From the NCBI RefSeq assembly GCF_000300195.1, contig NZ_AMQH01000009.1:124001-188000 (forward strand): DNA of 64,000 bases, in the 5' to 3' direction. The stretch comes from Clostridium tunisiense TJ. GTDB taxonomy: Bacteria; Bacillota; Clostridia; Clostridiales; Clostridiaceae. A program made the position numbers and the translations under genes. A model generated the notes under the pieces. That model searched no databases. It was not told the DNA's origin and saw only the letters and a list, made by a program, of their open reading frames with translations. This document shows, in pieces, positions 16,853 through 25,372 of this stretch (position 1 is its first letter; each line of letters begins with the position of its first letter).

Positions 16853-17053
16853 ATGGAGAAAAAATCATCAAACAGAGGTATAAAGTTTTTTCTATTTATT
16901 TTTGGTTCTATACTTCTATCCAATGTAATAGCAGCCTTAATTGGAATACCTGGTGGAAATCAGTATGTTAGTATGGAGACGCTTCAATACAGTATTATTT
17001 GGCTCATTATAAGCACAATTTTATTCTTTGCTTTAAAATTACACAAAGATTAA
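16853..17053 (+). CDS. small two-TM membrane protein
   Basis: 66 residues: a basic N-terminus (MEKKSSNRG) and two hydrophobic helices (about 11-30 and 45-61), ending KLHKD. No family recognised. GGAGGTGATTCA precedes the ATG, and an extended -10-like TGTTATAAT lies near 16806-16814. The TAA stop is the site at which the MITE-like element at 17054 is inserted. Removing the element and one flank copy restores the same TAA, so the protein end appears unchanged. Confidence 0.65.
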   Translation: MEKKSSNRGIKFFLFIFGSILLSNVIAALIGIPGGNQYVSMETLQYSIIWLIISTILFFALKLHKD

Positions 17054-17227
17054 GGCGTCTGAAAATAAATAATACGTCAAAGATGTGAAGGATATTTTAA
17101 GTTCACAAGCAAGCTTGTGCCGACAAGGAAACAGGCTCCTTGGATAGTAGATTTATCTAAGGGTTCTGTTGACGCAGTATAACACAAAACAGACCAGCAT
17201 ACTGACTATTTATTTTTTGAAGATGGC
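17054..17227 (+). repeat. MITE-like element, copy 1
   Basis: A 174-bp element closely matching the reverse complement of 56410-56584. Its ends read GGCGTCTGAAAA...TTTTTGAAGATGGC, imperfect terminal inverted repeats, flanked by TAA on both sides. The interior has no coding frame but holds strongly conserved blocks (GTCAAAGATGTGAAGGATAT, AAGGGTTCTGTTGACGCAG). Two hairpins can form: CACAAG/CTTGTG-type and GATAG/TTATC. It fits a non-autonomous transposable element of TA-targeting type; no transposase is seen in the window. Confidence 0.75.
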
Positions 17228-17239
17228 TAATATTTTTAT

Positions 17240-17279
17240 AGAAAAAATAACTAAAGGGGTGAATAGTCCTTCACCCTTT
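17240..17279 (-). terminator. terminator of methyltransferase gene
   Basis: Stem AAAGGGTGAA/TTCACCCCTTT on the minus strand (17253-17279), then TAGTTATTTTTT. It lies 60 nt beyond the stop of the 17340-18086 gene. Confidence 0.75.
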
Positions 17280-17339
17280 ACTTCAATTATCTTCTACCCC
17301 TATATAAACTCATTTATACTTTAAACTTCTAAATATAGG

Positions 17340-18086
17340 TTAGAGCTTTCTAGCCTTAAACACAAAGGAAAGTGGCAGCATCTGCGCTTTTTTCATTTTA
17401 GGAGAAACTTCCCCTATTTTATTTAATACCTCACTATGAGTTTGTTCAACCATTTGTTCAATAACAAACCCTGCTTTTGATAAAGCATTGATGTAAGTTG
17501 AAATTTTACGGCTACAAAGAAGAGCTGTACTCTCCCCAGGCATAGGTTGTGTAAACCAAGCTTCATCAAAGTAAGATTTTCCAAATAACAGTTTTTTTTC
17601 ATCTATGCTAACACAATTATGCAAAGGATGCTGCCAGCTAAAAATGAAAATACCGTCTTTTTTTAAATAGGAAGCAATTTTTACAAAGGTATTTTCAAGA
17701 TCAGTTGTCCATCCAATAGCATAAATTGAATATACAAAATCAAAGTAATCCTTAGGTATACCACATTCCTCTTCCATAGGGGAACATATTAATTTAGCTG
17801 TATAATTATTTTCTCTTAAATACTTCTTTGCATTTTCAAGCTGACTGATAGACATATCCAAGCCCCATAACTCAGTTGCACCATGGTCTCCTTGATATTT
17901 TAGAGAATGTCCACTGCCACAACCAATTTCAAGTAGCTTAGCCCCTTTTACATTTCCAAACAAATTTAATTCTTCCTCTGTAGCAAATAGAGTTCCGTAT
18001 TGTGGTAGTGCTGTAACCCCAAACCACTCCTCTGCATTTGTATTCCAATAACCTTTATTTACTTCATGTATTTCTTTACTATTCAT
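17340..18086 (-). CDS. class I SAM-dependent methyltransferase
   Basis: 248 residues. Motif I LLEIGCGSGHS (about residue 50), ELWGLDMS after strand 2 and FDFVYSIYAIGW after strand 4 identify a Methyltransf_11/25 fold. An N-terminal YWNTNAEEWFG block resembles enzymes annotated as small-molecule methyltransferases. Substrate unknown. AGTGGGGAGAAC lies before the ATG. It is not related by sequence to the methyltransferase at 13480 beyond the core motifs. Confidence 0.82.
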   Translation of the reverse strand: MNSKEIHEVNKGYWNTNAEEWFGVTALPQYGTLFATEEELNLFGNVKGAKLLEIGCGSGHSLKYQGDHGATELWGLDMSISQLENAKKYLRENNYTAKLICSPMEEECGIPKDYFDFVYSIYAIGWTTDLENTFVKIASYLKKDGIFIFSWQHPLHNCVSIDEKKLLFGKSYFDEAWFTQPMPGESTALLCSRKISTYINALSKAGFVIEQMVEQTHSEVLNKIGEVSPKMKKAQMLPLSFVFKARKL

Positions 18087-18185
18087 ATGTTCTCCCCACT
18101 TCCATACGATAGTGAATATATTGATATCAATAATCCACTTTAACCAAAACTTTTTATAAGATTTTCAGCTCTTTACCTTACGTAA

Positions 18186-19040
18186 TTAGAGCAAGCATTT
18201 ATAGCATCTATATCTTTCAATAACCTGAAAACCTGCTGATAAGGCTGAATTTAGTTCTTCAGTAGAATCTTCATCAATAAAATATATAATTTCCTTTACT
18301 GTACCAAATTCATTATATAATTCCATTAACATTGCATTGATTAAATTACTTATAAAGTGGTTATTTTCATATTCTTTATCAATAAATACTCCAAAAACCT
18401 CTGACATACCTTTTCCTGCCCTAACAAAAGTGCTTCCGTGAGTTTTTCCATGTTCCCTAAGAGCAAATACCCGAAAAAGCTCCATATCCTTCTTGAGGTT
18501 TTTGCTATTATAGTACATTCCTGAAGGAACCGCATGTTCATCATGAAATATAGCATATTCCTCAAAACTATTTTCTGTAATTCTTTCTACTGAAGGATAT
18601 TTTTCACTTATATCACATTGTAAGTTATATAATTTGGTAACAATACTAGCTTCAATACACTGAATATTTTTTCTCTCAAAGTATTCCCTTGCATTTTCAT
18701 TGGTATCAGGAAATCCTATAAATAGTTCATACCCAGGTAATTGTGTACTTACATAGCTTATAAGTTCTTCTGCAATGTCCTCATAATAATCTTTTATTAG
18801 GAATAGGGTTGTTTGTACATATTTTTCACTTTCCTCCCAGAAGTAACAACAAATCCCGTACAGCTCATTGTCTTTATAATAAGCTACTATAGATTTTTCA
18901 TCTTCATTTATAGATCTTTGGATTTCTTTTTTAACTTGCTCTAATGATTTTTTTCTAGGATAACTAGCATAGAAATCATCCACGCTTAACTCCCACACAA
19001 AATCAAGTATCTCTTCAACTTTATTAACTACTTTTATCAT
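18186..19040 (-). CDS. GNAT-like protein, probably two tandem acetyltransferase folds
   Basis: About 284 residues. The N-terminal half (IVAYYKDNELYGICCYFW) and C-terminal half (GSTFVRAGKGMSEVFGVFI...) each show a GNAT-like strand and helix pattern, but a canonical R/Q-X-X-G-X-G/A acetyl-CoA loop is not obvious. Assignment rests on the overall pattern only. The ATG at 19040 follows a GGGGGTAGGAGAA stretch; an ATG five codons upstream is possible. Stand-alone gene. Confidence 0.5.
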   Translation of the reverse strand: MIKVVNKVEEILDFVWELSVDDFYASYPRKKSLEQVKKEIQRSINEDEKSIVAYYKDNELYGICCYFWEESEKYVQTTLFLIKDYYEDIAEELISYVSTQLPGYELFIGFPDTNENAREYFERKNIQCIEASIVTKLYNLQCDISEKYPSVERITENSFEEYAIFHDEHAVPSGMYYNSKNLKKDMELFRVFALREHGKTHGSTFVRAGKGMSEVFGVFIDKEYENNHFISNLINAMLMELYNEFGTVKEIIYFIDEDSTEELNSALSAGFQVIERYRCYKCLL

Positions 19041-19310
19041 TTCTCCTACCCCCATTTATTCCCAAACTTTAATTGTTAACAGTTACATTTTACCATGCAA
19101 TTATTGTAATAATATACTATAAAATCCAAATTGCTGCCGTTAAATATAAACCTAATTGTAACTAAACCTTGCTGACATTAATCCTTATAAACTCATAATC
19201 TATAAATTACTAGAAGATATTTTTGTTCTAATCTACATCACTCCGTCATTTATTGTATTATATAGATAAATATCTGTTAGACAATAATCTTTAGAGAAAG
19301 GATTTGAACT

Positions 19311-20447
19311 ATGGAGAACTTATCACAATCTATAAATAATGACTTGTTAAACTATATGGAGCAGTTAAAGGTACATGGCTTATCTGCTCTTATAGTTAAG
19401 AATAATAATATGCTTTGGCACACTGCTCTAGGAAGCGCTAAAGAAAATACTATTTTTAGAGTGGCATCAATTTCAAAAACTGTTATTACCACTGCTTTAA
19501 TGCAGCTATATGAGAGAGGGTTGTTTAAACTAGAAGATGATATTAGTGATCATCTAGGTCTTAAAATAAGAAACCCTAAGTACCCCAGTATTCCAATTAA
19601 CTTCATTCACCTTTTTACTCATACCTCTGGTCTAACTGAGATTGGGGATGATTACTTTTATGATAATATCCATAACCCTAAACTAAAGTATTTGTCCCAG
19701 CTAGTTTGTACTAATGGGGATTTTTATAGAGATGAAATTTGGGCAAACTATGCTCCGGGTCACTTTTATGATTACTCAAACATTGGCTACACTATCCTAG
19801 GTTGTTTAATAGAAAAGATCTCTGGCATGCCCTTTAATGATTATTGTATAAAGCATATTTTTAAACCTTTAAATATGGATGATTCTAGCTTTGATGTTAC
19901 AAAATTAAAGCATCTTGAAAATCTAACAAAAGTATATAAATTTGATGGCTCTATGAATTCTCATTATATATCCTTTGATGATTATAGTTCAATTTCACCC
20001 AAAGCCTTTGATTATAGTGATATGCGTACTCTTGGGAATTGTATTAAATTTTCTCCTGCTGGTGGACTTAGGACTTCCCTTTTAGATTTATCTAAATTTA
20101 TGAGAGCACATATGAATATGGGTGAGTATGAAGGGGTAAGAATTCTCTCCCCTGAAACTGCTAGATTAATGCAAGATATCCATTGGGAAGGCAAAACAGC
20201 ATCAGGTAAGGCTAAAAAAATAGGGCTTTGTTTCTACCCTAATGAAAATCTATATCCTAACTATTCCTTTACTGGTCATTCTGGAGATGCTTATGGAATT
20301 TTAAGTGGTATGTTCTTTATCAAAGACCTTGATTTGGGAGTTATATTTGTTGAAAATGGTGGAATTCAATATAAGGAAGAGGGACATTCTTTATTTAAAA
20401 TTGAAGAGCTTTGTTATCAGCGTATTTTAAAGGAATTTTTATCTTAA
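19311..20447 (+). CDS. serine hydrolase, class C beta-lactamase/penicillin-binding family
   Basis: 378 residues. The SxxK motif is ASISKTVI (about residue 52), followed by YDYSNIGY (Tyr-X-Asn) and a C-terminal HSGDAYG in the KTG-equivalent position. There is no signal peptide, so it is probably cytoplasmic. The family (Pfam Beta-lactamase) includes esterases and D-amino-acid peptidases, so antibiotic hydrolysis should not be assumed. GAGAAAGGA lies before the ATG. Confidence 0.85.
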   Translation: MENLSQSINNDLLNYMEQLKVHGLSALIVKNNNMLWHTALGSAKENTIFRVASISKTVITTALMQLYERGLFKLEDDISDHLGLKIRNPKYPSIPINFIHLFTHTSGLTEIGDDYFYDNIHNPKLKYLSQLVCTNGDFYRDEIWANYAPGHFYDYSNIGYTILGCLIEKISGMPFNDYCIKHIFKPLNMDDSSFDVTKLKHLENLTKVYKFDGSMNSHYISFDDYSSISPKAFDYSDMRTLGNCIKFSPAGGLRTSLLDLSKFMRAHMNMGEYEGVRILSPETARLMQDIHWEGKTASGKAKKIGLCFYPNENLYPNYSFTGHSGDAYGILSGMFFIKDLDLGVIFVENGGIQYKEEGHSLFKIEELCYQRILKEFLS

Positions 20448-20539
20448 AAATTATTGCAATAATTTACATGAAACCCCCATAAATTACTATTTTATATTCA
20501 TTCTTATATATACTTGTATTGAAAAACAATAAATTTATA

Positions 20540-20567
20540 TTGTTTTTATGAGAAATCATGGTATAAT
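20540..20567 (+). promoter_or_regulatory. promoter with extended -10
   Basis: TTGTTT (20540-20545), 16-nt spacer, TATAAT (20562-20567) preceded by TGG. It is about 160 nt upstream of the DUF2975-like gene. Confidence 0.6.
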
Positions 20568-20724
20568 TTCTTTAAAGGCTATGGTTAATTAAGTCTAATA
20601 ATCTAAAGTTGATTAAACTACAGGTATATAGTTATAACCTAAGTTTAAACTGCTTTATTGCTAGTTTATAATCTTAATTGTGACTTAATTACTAGCTTAG
20701 TATGTGTATATTTGGGGGTATATC

Positions 20725-21213
20725 ATGAAATATTTAGGCAAAAGGTCAGTATCATCCTTTTTGAGGAAAACAGTTAATATTATTTGGTATATTAGTCTTG
20801 TTCTTATTGTTCCAAATGTGGTTATGTTATTTTCTCCAACTGTTTTTTCAAACATAAGAGAATTCTTAATAACTATTTTATACGAAATTGCTTTTATAGC
20901 ATTTCTAATAATTATCTATCAACTTCGTAAAATCTTTAAATCACTTACATTGAAAGAACCATTTACAATGGAAAATGTTAAATCCTTTAGAATCATTGGC
21001 ATTAGCATCATTTTCATAGGCTTATTTGATTTAATATATAATGTAAGTAACTATGGCATCAATGGATTTTATATTTTACATCTAGATGAACAAGGAATTT
21101 CTTCTAGATGCGGAGTTGTAATTTTCTTGTTCTTAGGCATAATGGCATTAGTACTAGGAGAAATATTTAAATCAGCCATAGAAATTAAAGAGGAAAATAA
21201 CCTAACAATATGA
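20725..21213 (+). CDS. DUF2975-like membrane protein
   Basis: 162 residues, four hydrophobic segments (about 20-40, 53-72, 93-112 and 133-152). The layout, with the charged LRKIFKSLTLKEPFTMENVK loop between TM2 and TM3, matches DUF2975 proteins. Those usually sit beside a small XRE-type regulator, which is absent here. The ATG at 20725 follows TTTGGGGG; an upstream GTG is unlikely. Function unknown. Confidence 0.6.
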   Translation: MKYLGKRSVSSFLRKTVNIIWYISLVLIVPNVVMLFSPTVFSNIREFLITILYEIAFIAFLIIIYQLRKIFKSLTLKEPFTMENVKSFRIIGISIIFIGLFDLIYNVSNYGINGFYILHLDEQGISSRCGVVIFLFLGIMALVLGEIFKSAIEIKEENNLTI

Positions 21214-21278
21214 TAGGCAATGATAAAAAGCCCTCACTTTGCATTAGATTATTATAAATGCGTCCAACCTATAACAAA

Positions 21279-21310
21279 AGCTTAGTGTGACATACACTAA
21301 GCTCTATTTC
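21279..21310. terminator. shared terminator of convergent genes
   Basis: Stem AGCTTAGTGT/ACACTAAGCT with a GACAT loop (21279-21303). On the minus strand it is followed by TTTTGTTAT, on the plus strand by CTATTTCTT. Confidence 0.75.
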
Positions 21311-21325
21311 TTAGAAGCTCCATAT

Positions 21326-21733
21326 TTATTTTTTCATAGGGTCTTCTTTATAAACTGTTTTTACCTTACCACTGCCATCATCATCTGGTTTATCAAATTC
21401 TATATTAAACCAATATTCCTTGCCTTCAACTAGCTCTTCGTATTGCTCACTAGTCATTGTAAAAGTACCATTCTTAGGTTGACCCCCTTCGAATGCAAAA
21501 TATTTTAAATAAAACTTATCATTTTCTTTCACCTTATGAGCATAGGGTGTATTATACTTCTTGCTCCTATTTATTGCTTCAGTATCATCTACTTTTACAA
21601 CCTTTGTACCACTTGTGTACATTCCTGTTATTTTTGCCTTCCCAAAAGCCAAATTACCAATTATAAATAATCCTGCCAATAATGCTATTGATATAAAGAG
21701 TAATTTAAACCTATCCCTTGATACTGCTCTCAT
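21326..21733 (-). CDS. hypothetical membrane-anchored extracytoplasmic protein
   Basis: 135 residues. A basic start (MRAVSRDRFK) precedes one hydrophobic helix (about 10-30); the rest is hydrophilic and ends GKVKTVYKEDPMKK. The soluble part shows short strand-rich stretches and resembles small DUF1093-like exported proteins, but no motif proves this. The ATG at 21733 follows AGGGGATAGGAAA; an upstream ATG is in frame but lacks such a site. Confidence 0.55.
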   Translation of the reverse strand: MRAVSRDRFKLLFISIALLAGLFIIGNLAFGKAKITGMYTSGTKVVKVDDTEAINRSKKYNTPYAHKVKENDKFYLKYFAFEGGQPKNGTFTMTSEQYEELVEGKEYWFNIEFDKPDDDGSGKVKTVYKEDPMKK

Positions 21734-21812
21734 TTTCCTATCCCCTTTAACCATTTTATAAATTATATTCTTCATTTAAAAGTATTACTTACCTACTAAA
21801 TAAGTTAATAGC

Positions 21813-22028
21813 TTATCTTCCCAAAATACTCTTAAGAAATTTTATCTTTGCATTTCTTAGTTTAAAAATATCATGGTTTGAAGCATACAATCCCATAAAA
21901 ACAAATGAAATGCCCACCCCTGCTGTAAATCCTTCAATTACATGAGGTAATAAACTAAATCTTGAAGATATTAAAAATATGCCATTAAAAACTAACCCAA
22001 TGGATATATACTTATTAAGTTTATTCAT
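21813..22028 (-). CDS. small two-TM membrane protein
   Basis: 71 residues with two hydrophobic helices (about 6-24 and 33-52) and a basic tail ending KIKFLKSILGR. No family recognised. The ATG at 22028 lies close behind GGGAGGCTGGGG. It precedes the 21326 gene in the same direction and may share its transcript. Confidence 0.55.
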   Translation of the reverse strand: MNKLNKYISIGLVFNGIFLISSRFSLLPHVIEGFTAGVGISFVFMGLYASNHDIFKLRNAKIKFLKSILGR

Positions 22029-22191
22029 ACCCCAGCCTCCCAACATATTGATATAATTACATTATATACTAACGAATTTATAAATTGTACTGTGTTTTCA
22101 CAATTTTCACACGATTGTTCCCTAATAATTTAAAAACTTAAAAATGGTTTTATTAAAACCATTAAATTAAAAAAATTAAACAATTCTATGG

Positions 22192-22219
22192 TGTAACATA
22201 ATTTAACAACTATCGTTTA
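22192..22219 (+). promoter_or_regulatory. predicted ECF-type, self-regulated promoter
   Basis: TGTAAC (22192-22197), a 16-nt spacer, CGTTTA (22214-22219). This matches the TGAAAC-N16-CGT pattern known for Bacillus ECF sigma factors. It sits directly upstream of the ECF sigma gene, so autoregulation is inferred. Confidence 0.55.
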
Positions 22220-22243
22220 TTAAGTGAAGGGGGTGGCGCTGCT

Positions 22244-22732
22244 ATGGGGAATGATGATTTTGAAGTTTTATATAGAAAATATAATAATGAGCTTTATATC
22301 TATGCTCTTTCTTTGTGTAAGGATCATCATTTAGCTCAAGATTTGGTAAGTGAAACCTTCTTTAAGGCACTATTAGCTATAGAGATTAGTGAAATGTATA
22401 TTAAGTACTGGCTATTCAGGGTATGTAAAAATCTTTTCTTAGACCACTTAAAGAAAACTAGCAGATTGGAAGATATAGAAAAGAACCTAAACAAGCTTTC
22501 AGCTGAAGACAATACCTTAGATAAAATTATCCTTAATGATGATAGACGAAAAGTTTATTACGAGGTTTTGAATTTGCAGCCCTCTTATAAGGAAATAGTT
22601 ATTTTGTATTATTACTGTAATCTTTCCTTAAAAGAAATCTCGAAAGTTACTGGGGTTTCCCAAGGTGCCACTAGAACACTACTATTTAGAGCAAGAAAGA
22701 AATTGAAAGAATTTTTAGAGGAGGCTTTATAA
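22244..22732 (+). CDS. ECF RNA polymerase sigma factor
   Basis: 162 residues. Region 2 (LYRKYNNELYIYALSLCKDHHLAQDLVSETFFKAL is split here as positions 7-42, with the A-DLV-ETF core) binds the -10. Region 4 (about 105-155, NLSLKEISKVTGVSQGATR) is the helix-turn-helix for the -35. It has no N-terminal region 1, as usual for ECF factors. AAGGGGGTGG precedes the ATG. The stop overlaps the anti-sigma start by one base (TAATG), fixing near equimolar synthesis. Confidence 0.9.
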   Translation: MGNDDFEVLYRKYNNELYIYALSLCKDHHLAQDLVSETFFKALLAIEISEMYIKYWLFRVCKNLFLDHLKKTSRLEDIEKNLNKLSAEDNTLDKIILNDDRRKVYYEVLNLQPSYKEIVILYYYCNLSLKEISKVTGVSQGATRTLLFRARKKLKEFLEEAL

Positions 22733-23925
22733 TGAGCTTTAAAGATTTGTTAGATAAATATAAAAATGGAACTGCTTCTGAAGAAGAAATCACCCTAGTT
22801 CAAGAGGAATTGCAAAAGTATGAAGTAATCTCTGAATATTTATCCGAGGGTTATGATATAGATTTTGAAAATCACAGTTTAAGCCTAACTGATAATACTG
22901 ACACCACCTCAGTAAAAAAGACTGTTAATAAAAAGCTGAGAAAAACCATATTGTCCTCTGTAATTATAGTATTTTCAATTCTGCTTACTACTAATTATAT
23001 AATTTCTCCACTGGTAAGTAGTTTTTACTATAATCCCTCTCAAAATTCAGTGGCTAAATATCATGATAATTTATATTTTGACTTAAAAGTTATCACTGAG
23101 CTGAATCTACCTGGCTATGCAATAAATACAGTTCGCTCACAAAATCTAGGCTTTGGTAAATATGATATCTATTTTGAAAGGGTCAATTTATTTAATAGGG
23201 AAGCTAAAAGTACAAATACTACTATTAAAAGAAGTTACAAAAATGGAGATAGTTATCACGATTTTTTCCCGATTAATTTCATGGAGTTTTTAGATATTGC
23301 CCCCGATGATCGCAATAAGAACAGTGTTGAAGAGAGAAGGAACGAGCGAAATGAAGAGCTTATTAACTATATTAAGGAATTAAATCCTAAATCTTATGTG
23401 TCTTCCTATGTAATACTTCAGGAAGACATAACAACAAAAGACTTTGATGAGTTAAGAAAGAAATACAACGATAAAGTTACTTTTAGATGGGCAGCAGTGC
23501 GCACTGCCCCTTACGGCACCCCTAATGAATATTTATCTGGCTTTAATCCTAACCTTAATGATGGTTCTGTTACTGGAGAAAGTATGAAAAACGATAAATA
23601 TCCTTATTTGCAGCTAGTAGATTATATGCGAGATGGAATTGATAGTGGCACCTTCAATGGCTCCTTTGATGAAGCCTATACTAAGCATTTTATTTCACTT
23701 TTAAGATATGCTAATGATAGGAAAAAGGCAGTTGCAGCCTTAGATAATAATGAGATTAAATCAGATTACTATAAAAGTTCCTTAAACTATGTGGAAAGTA
23801 ATGGGGTAAATATCTATGGACTTTTAATTAATGGTGAGGCAGAGGAATTACTTCAATTTCTAGCTAATGAAAAAATAAAAACTATAGAAATAAAAGGTGT
23901 ACTTGCTTCCAAATATGTAAACTAG
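22732..23925 (+). CDS. anti-sigma factor, sigma-regulator N/C domain type
   Basis: 397 residues. A cytoplasmic N-terminal part (1-80) contains LLDKYKNGTASEEE and YLSEG. One TM helix (about 83-105) is followed by a large extracytoplasmic domain with FNGSFDEAY and LNYVESNGVNIYGLLINGEA. The order matches the Sigma_reg_N/Sigma_reg_C family, which holds a partner ECF sigma at the membrane until a surface signal arrives. It is translationally coupled to the sigma gene. The signal is unknown. Confidence 0.8.
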   Translation: MSFKDLLDKYKNGTASEEEITLVQEELQKYEVISEYLSEGYDIDFENHSLSLTDNTDTTSVKKTVNKKLRKTILSSVIIVFSILLTTNYIISPLVSSFYYNPSQNSVAKYHDNLYFDLKVITELNLPGYAINTVRSQNLGFGKYDIYFERVNLFNREAKSTNTTIKRSYKNGDSYHDFFPINFMEFLDIAPDDRNKNSVEERRNERNEELINYIKELNPKSYVSSYVILQEDITTKDFDELRKKYNDKVTFRWAAVRTAPYGTPNEYLSGFNPNLNDGSVTGESMKNDKYPYLQLVDYMRDGIDSGTFNGSFDEAYTKHFISLLRYANDRKKAVAALDNNEIKSDYYKSSLNYVESNGVNIYGLLINGEAEELLQFLANEKIKTIEIKGVLASKYVN

Positions 23926-24022
23926 CCATTTTGCATCTCAATTCTGCAGAATTTATGCTAATTCACTGGAAGGGTATCGTTAATATTGCTTCTAGAATCA
24001 AATGCAATCACTCTAAATTAAG

Positions 24023-24066
24023 AAGGTGCTAAGAAGGTTATTAAAAACCTTCTTAGCACCTTTTAT
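24023..24066. terminator. strong bidirectional terminator
   Basis: Perfect 17-bp stem AAGGTGCTAAGAAGGTT (24023-24039) with its complement (24046-24062), 6-nt loop, T-rich on both sides. It separates the convergent anti-sigma gene and opp operon. Confidence 0.9.
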
Positions 24067-24178
24067 ATGGAAAATTAACTTAAAAAAGTTAATGAGCTTT
24101 TGGAAAGCTAAATTAACCTTACAGTTTTAATAGAAGACAGCTTATAAATCTCCTAATCCCTGCCTTCAGTGATAACTT

Positions 24179-25369
24179 CTACTTTCCTAAACGCTTACGA
24201 TACTCCTCTAACTCTTTCTCATTAGCTAGAACAAAGTGACCTTCTTCAATCTCTGCCCAATAAGGCGGATTTTTTGCATAGTCGTGACAGCTAGGATCAT
24301 ATACTTCTATTTCCTTATTTCTCTCTACCCTTGGATCTGGTAGTGGTATGGCCGAAAGTAAGGCTCTGGTATATGGATGGAGTGGATTCTCAAAGAGTTT
24401 TTCTGTTTCCGCCAATTCCACAATCTTTCCCTTGTGAATAACTGCGATTCTATCAGTTATGAACCTTACCACTGCTAAGTCATGAGCTATAAATAAGTAA
24501 GTTAATCCTTTTTCCTTTTGAAGGTCTGAAAGAAGATTTAGCACTTGAGCACGAATGGATACATCAAGAGCTGAAATAGGCTCATCTGCAATGACTAGTT
24601 CTGGCTCCATAGCCAGAACCCTAGCTATTCCAATACGCTGACGTTGTCCCCCTGAAAACTCATGAGGAAACCTGCTTGCAAACTCAGGAAGTAGCCCCAC
24701 ATCAAGAAGTGCTTTTTCTACTTTTGCCTTTCTGTCTGCCTCATCCTTATAACACTTTAAGTTATAAAGCCCCTCTGACACTATATAATCTACCTTTGCT
24801 CTCTCATTTAAGGAAGCCATGGGGTCCTGGAATATCATTTGAATTTTCCTTGTAACTTCCCTATCTAACTTTGAGCTAATTTTTCCATTTATCTTTTCAC
24901 CCTTAAAAAGGATGGTTCCATTGCTTGTTTCATTAATTCTCACAATTGCTCTTCCAATAGTTGTTTTTCCTGAACCAGATTCCCCAACTAGTCCAAAGGT
25001 TTCTCCTTTATAAATATGAAAGTTCACATCATTAACCGCAATAAAGGGCTTCTTTTTATCCCCAAACTTTACCATTAAATCCTTTACTTCTAAGAGAACT
25101 TCCTTTTCTTTTTTACTATTGATTGCTTTGCTTCCCTTGCAGTTATTTTTATTTGTACCACTATTTATGTTTATAGCGGAATCCTCTTTTTTATTACTAA
25201 TTCCGTGACTTTCTTTTTTAATTTCCTTATTATTTGTAGCTCCAACTTCATCTTGCCTTGTAATTTTTACATTTTTCTTTGAATTGGAAGCTATAACTTC
25301 CTTTTTATGATACTTTTTTCCACTAACTGCTTTTAAATTCTTATGCCTATTAGCTTTACTTTTCCCCAC
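24179..25369 (-). CDS. oppF: oligopeptide ABC transporter ATP-binding protein OppF, with long basic N-terminal extension
   Basis: 396 residues. Residues about 92-330 are the nucleotide-binding domain: Walker [10 protein letters not shown], signature FSGGQRQR, Walker B LVIADEP and a switch His in LFIAHDL. A C-terminal oligopeptide/dipeptide region with [10 protein letters not shown] follows. Residues 1-90 are a low-complexity Lys/Asn/Ser-rich tail absent from typical OppF (about 310-330 residues). A GTG start with GGGAGGG upstream supports its translation, and no later Met suits the core domain. Last gene of the opp operon. Confidence 0.9.
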   Translation of the reverse strand: MGKSKANRHKNLKAVSGKKYHKKEVIASNSKKNVKITRQDEVGATNNKEIKKESHGISNKKEDSAININSGTNKNNCKGSKAINSKKEKEVLLEVKDLMVKFGDKKKPFIAVNDVNFHIYKGETFGLVGESGSGKTTIGRAIVRINETSNGTILFKGEKINGKISSKLDREVTRKIQMIFQDPMASLNERAKVDYIVSEGLYNLKCYKDEADRKAKVEKALLDVGLLPEFASRFPHEFSGGQRQRIGIARVLAMEPELVIADEPISALDVSIRAQVLNLLSDLQKEKGLTYLFIAHDLAVVRFITDRIAVIHKGKIVELAETEKLFENPLHPYTRALLSAIPLPDPRVERNKEIEVYDPSCHDYAKNPPYWAEIEEGHFVLANEKELEEYRKRLGK

Positions 25370-25372
25370 TTG

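Noticed and set aside
19311-20447. Beta-lactam resistance enzyme
   Set aside because: SxxK and YxN motifs define the broad serine-hydrolase family; no signal peptide and no regulator are present, so resistance cannot be claimed.
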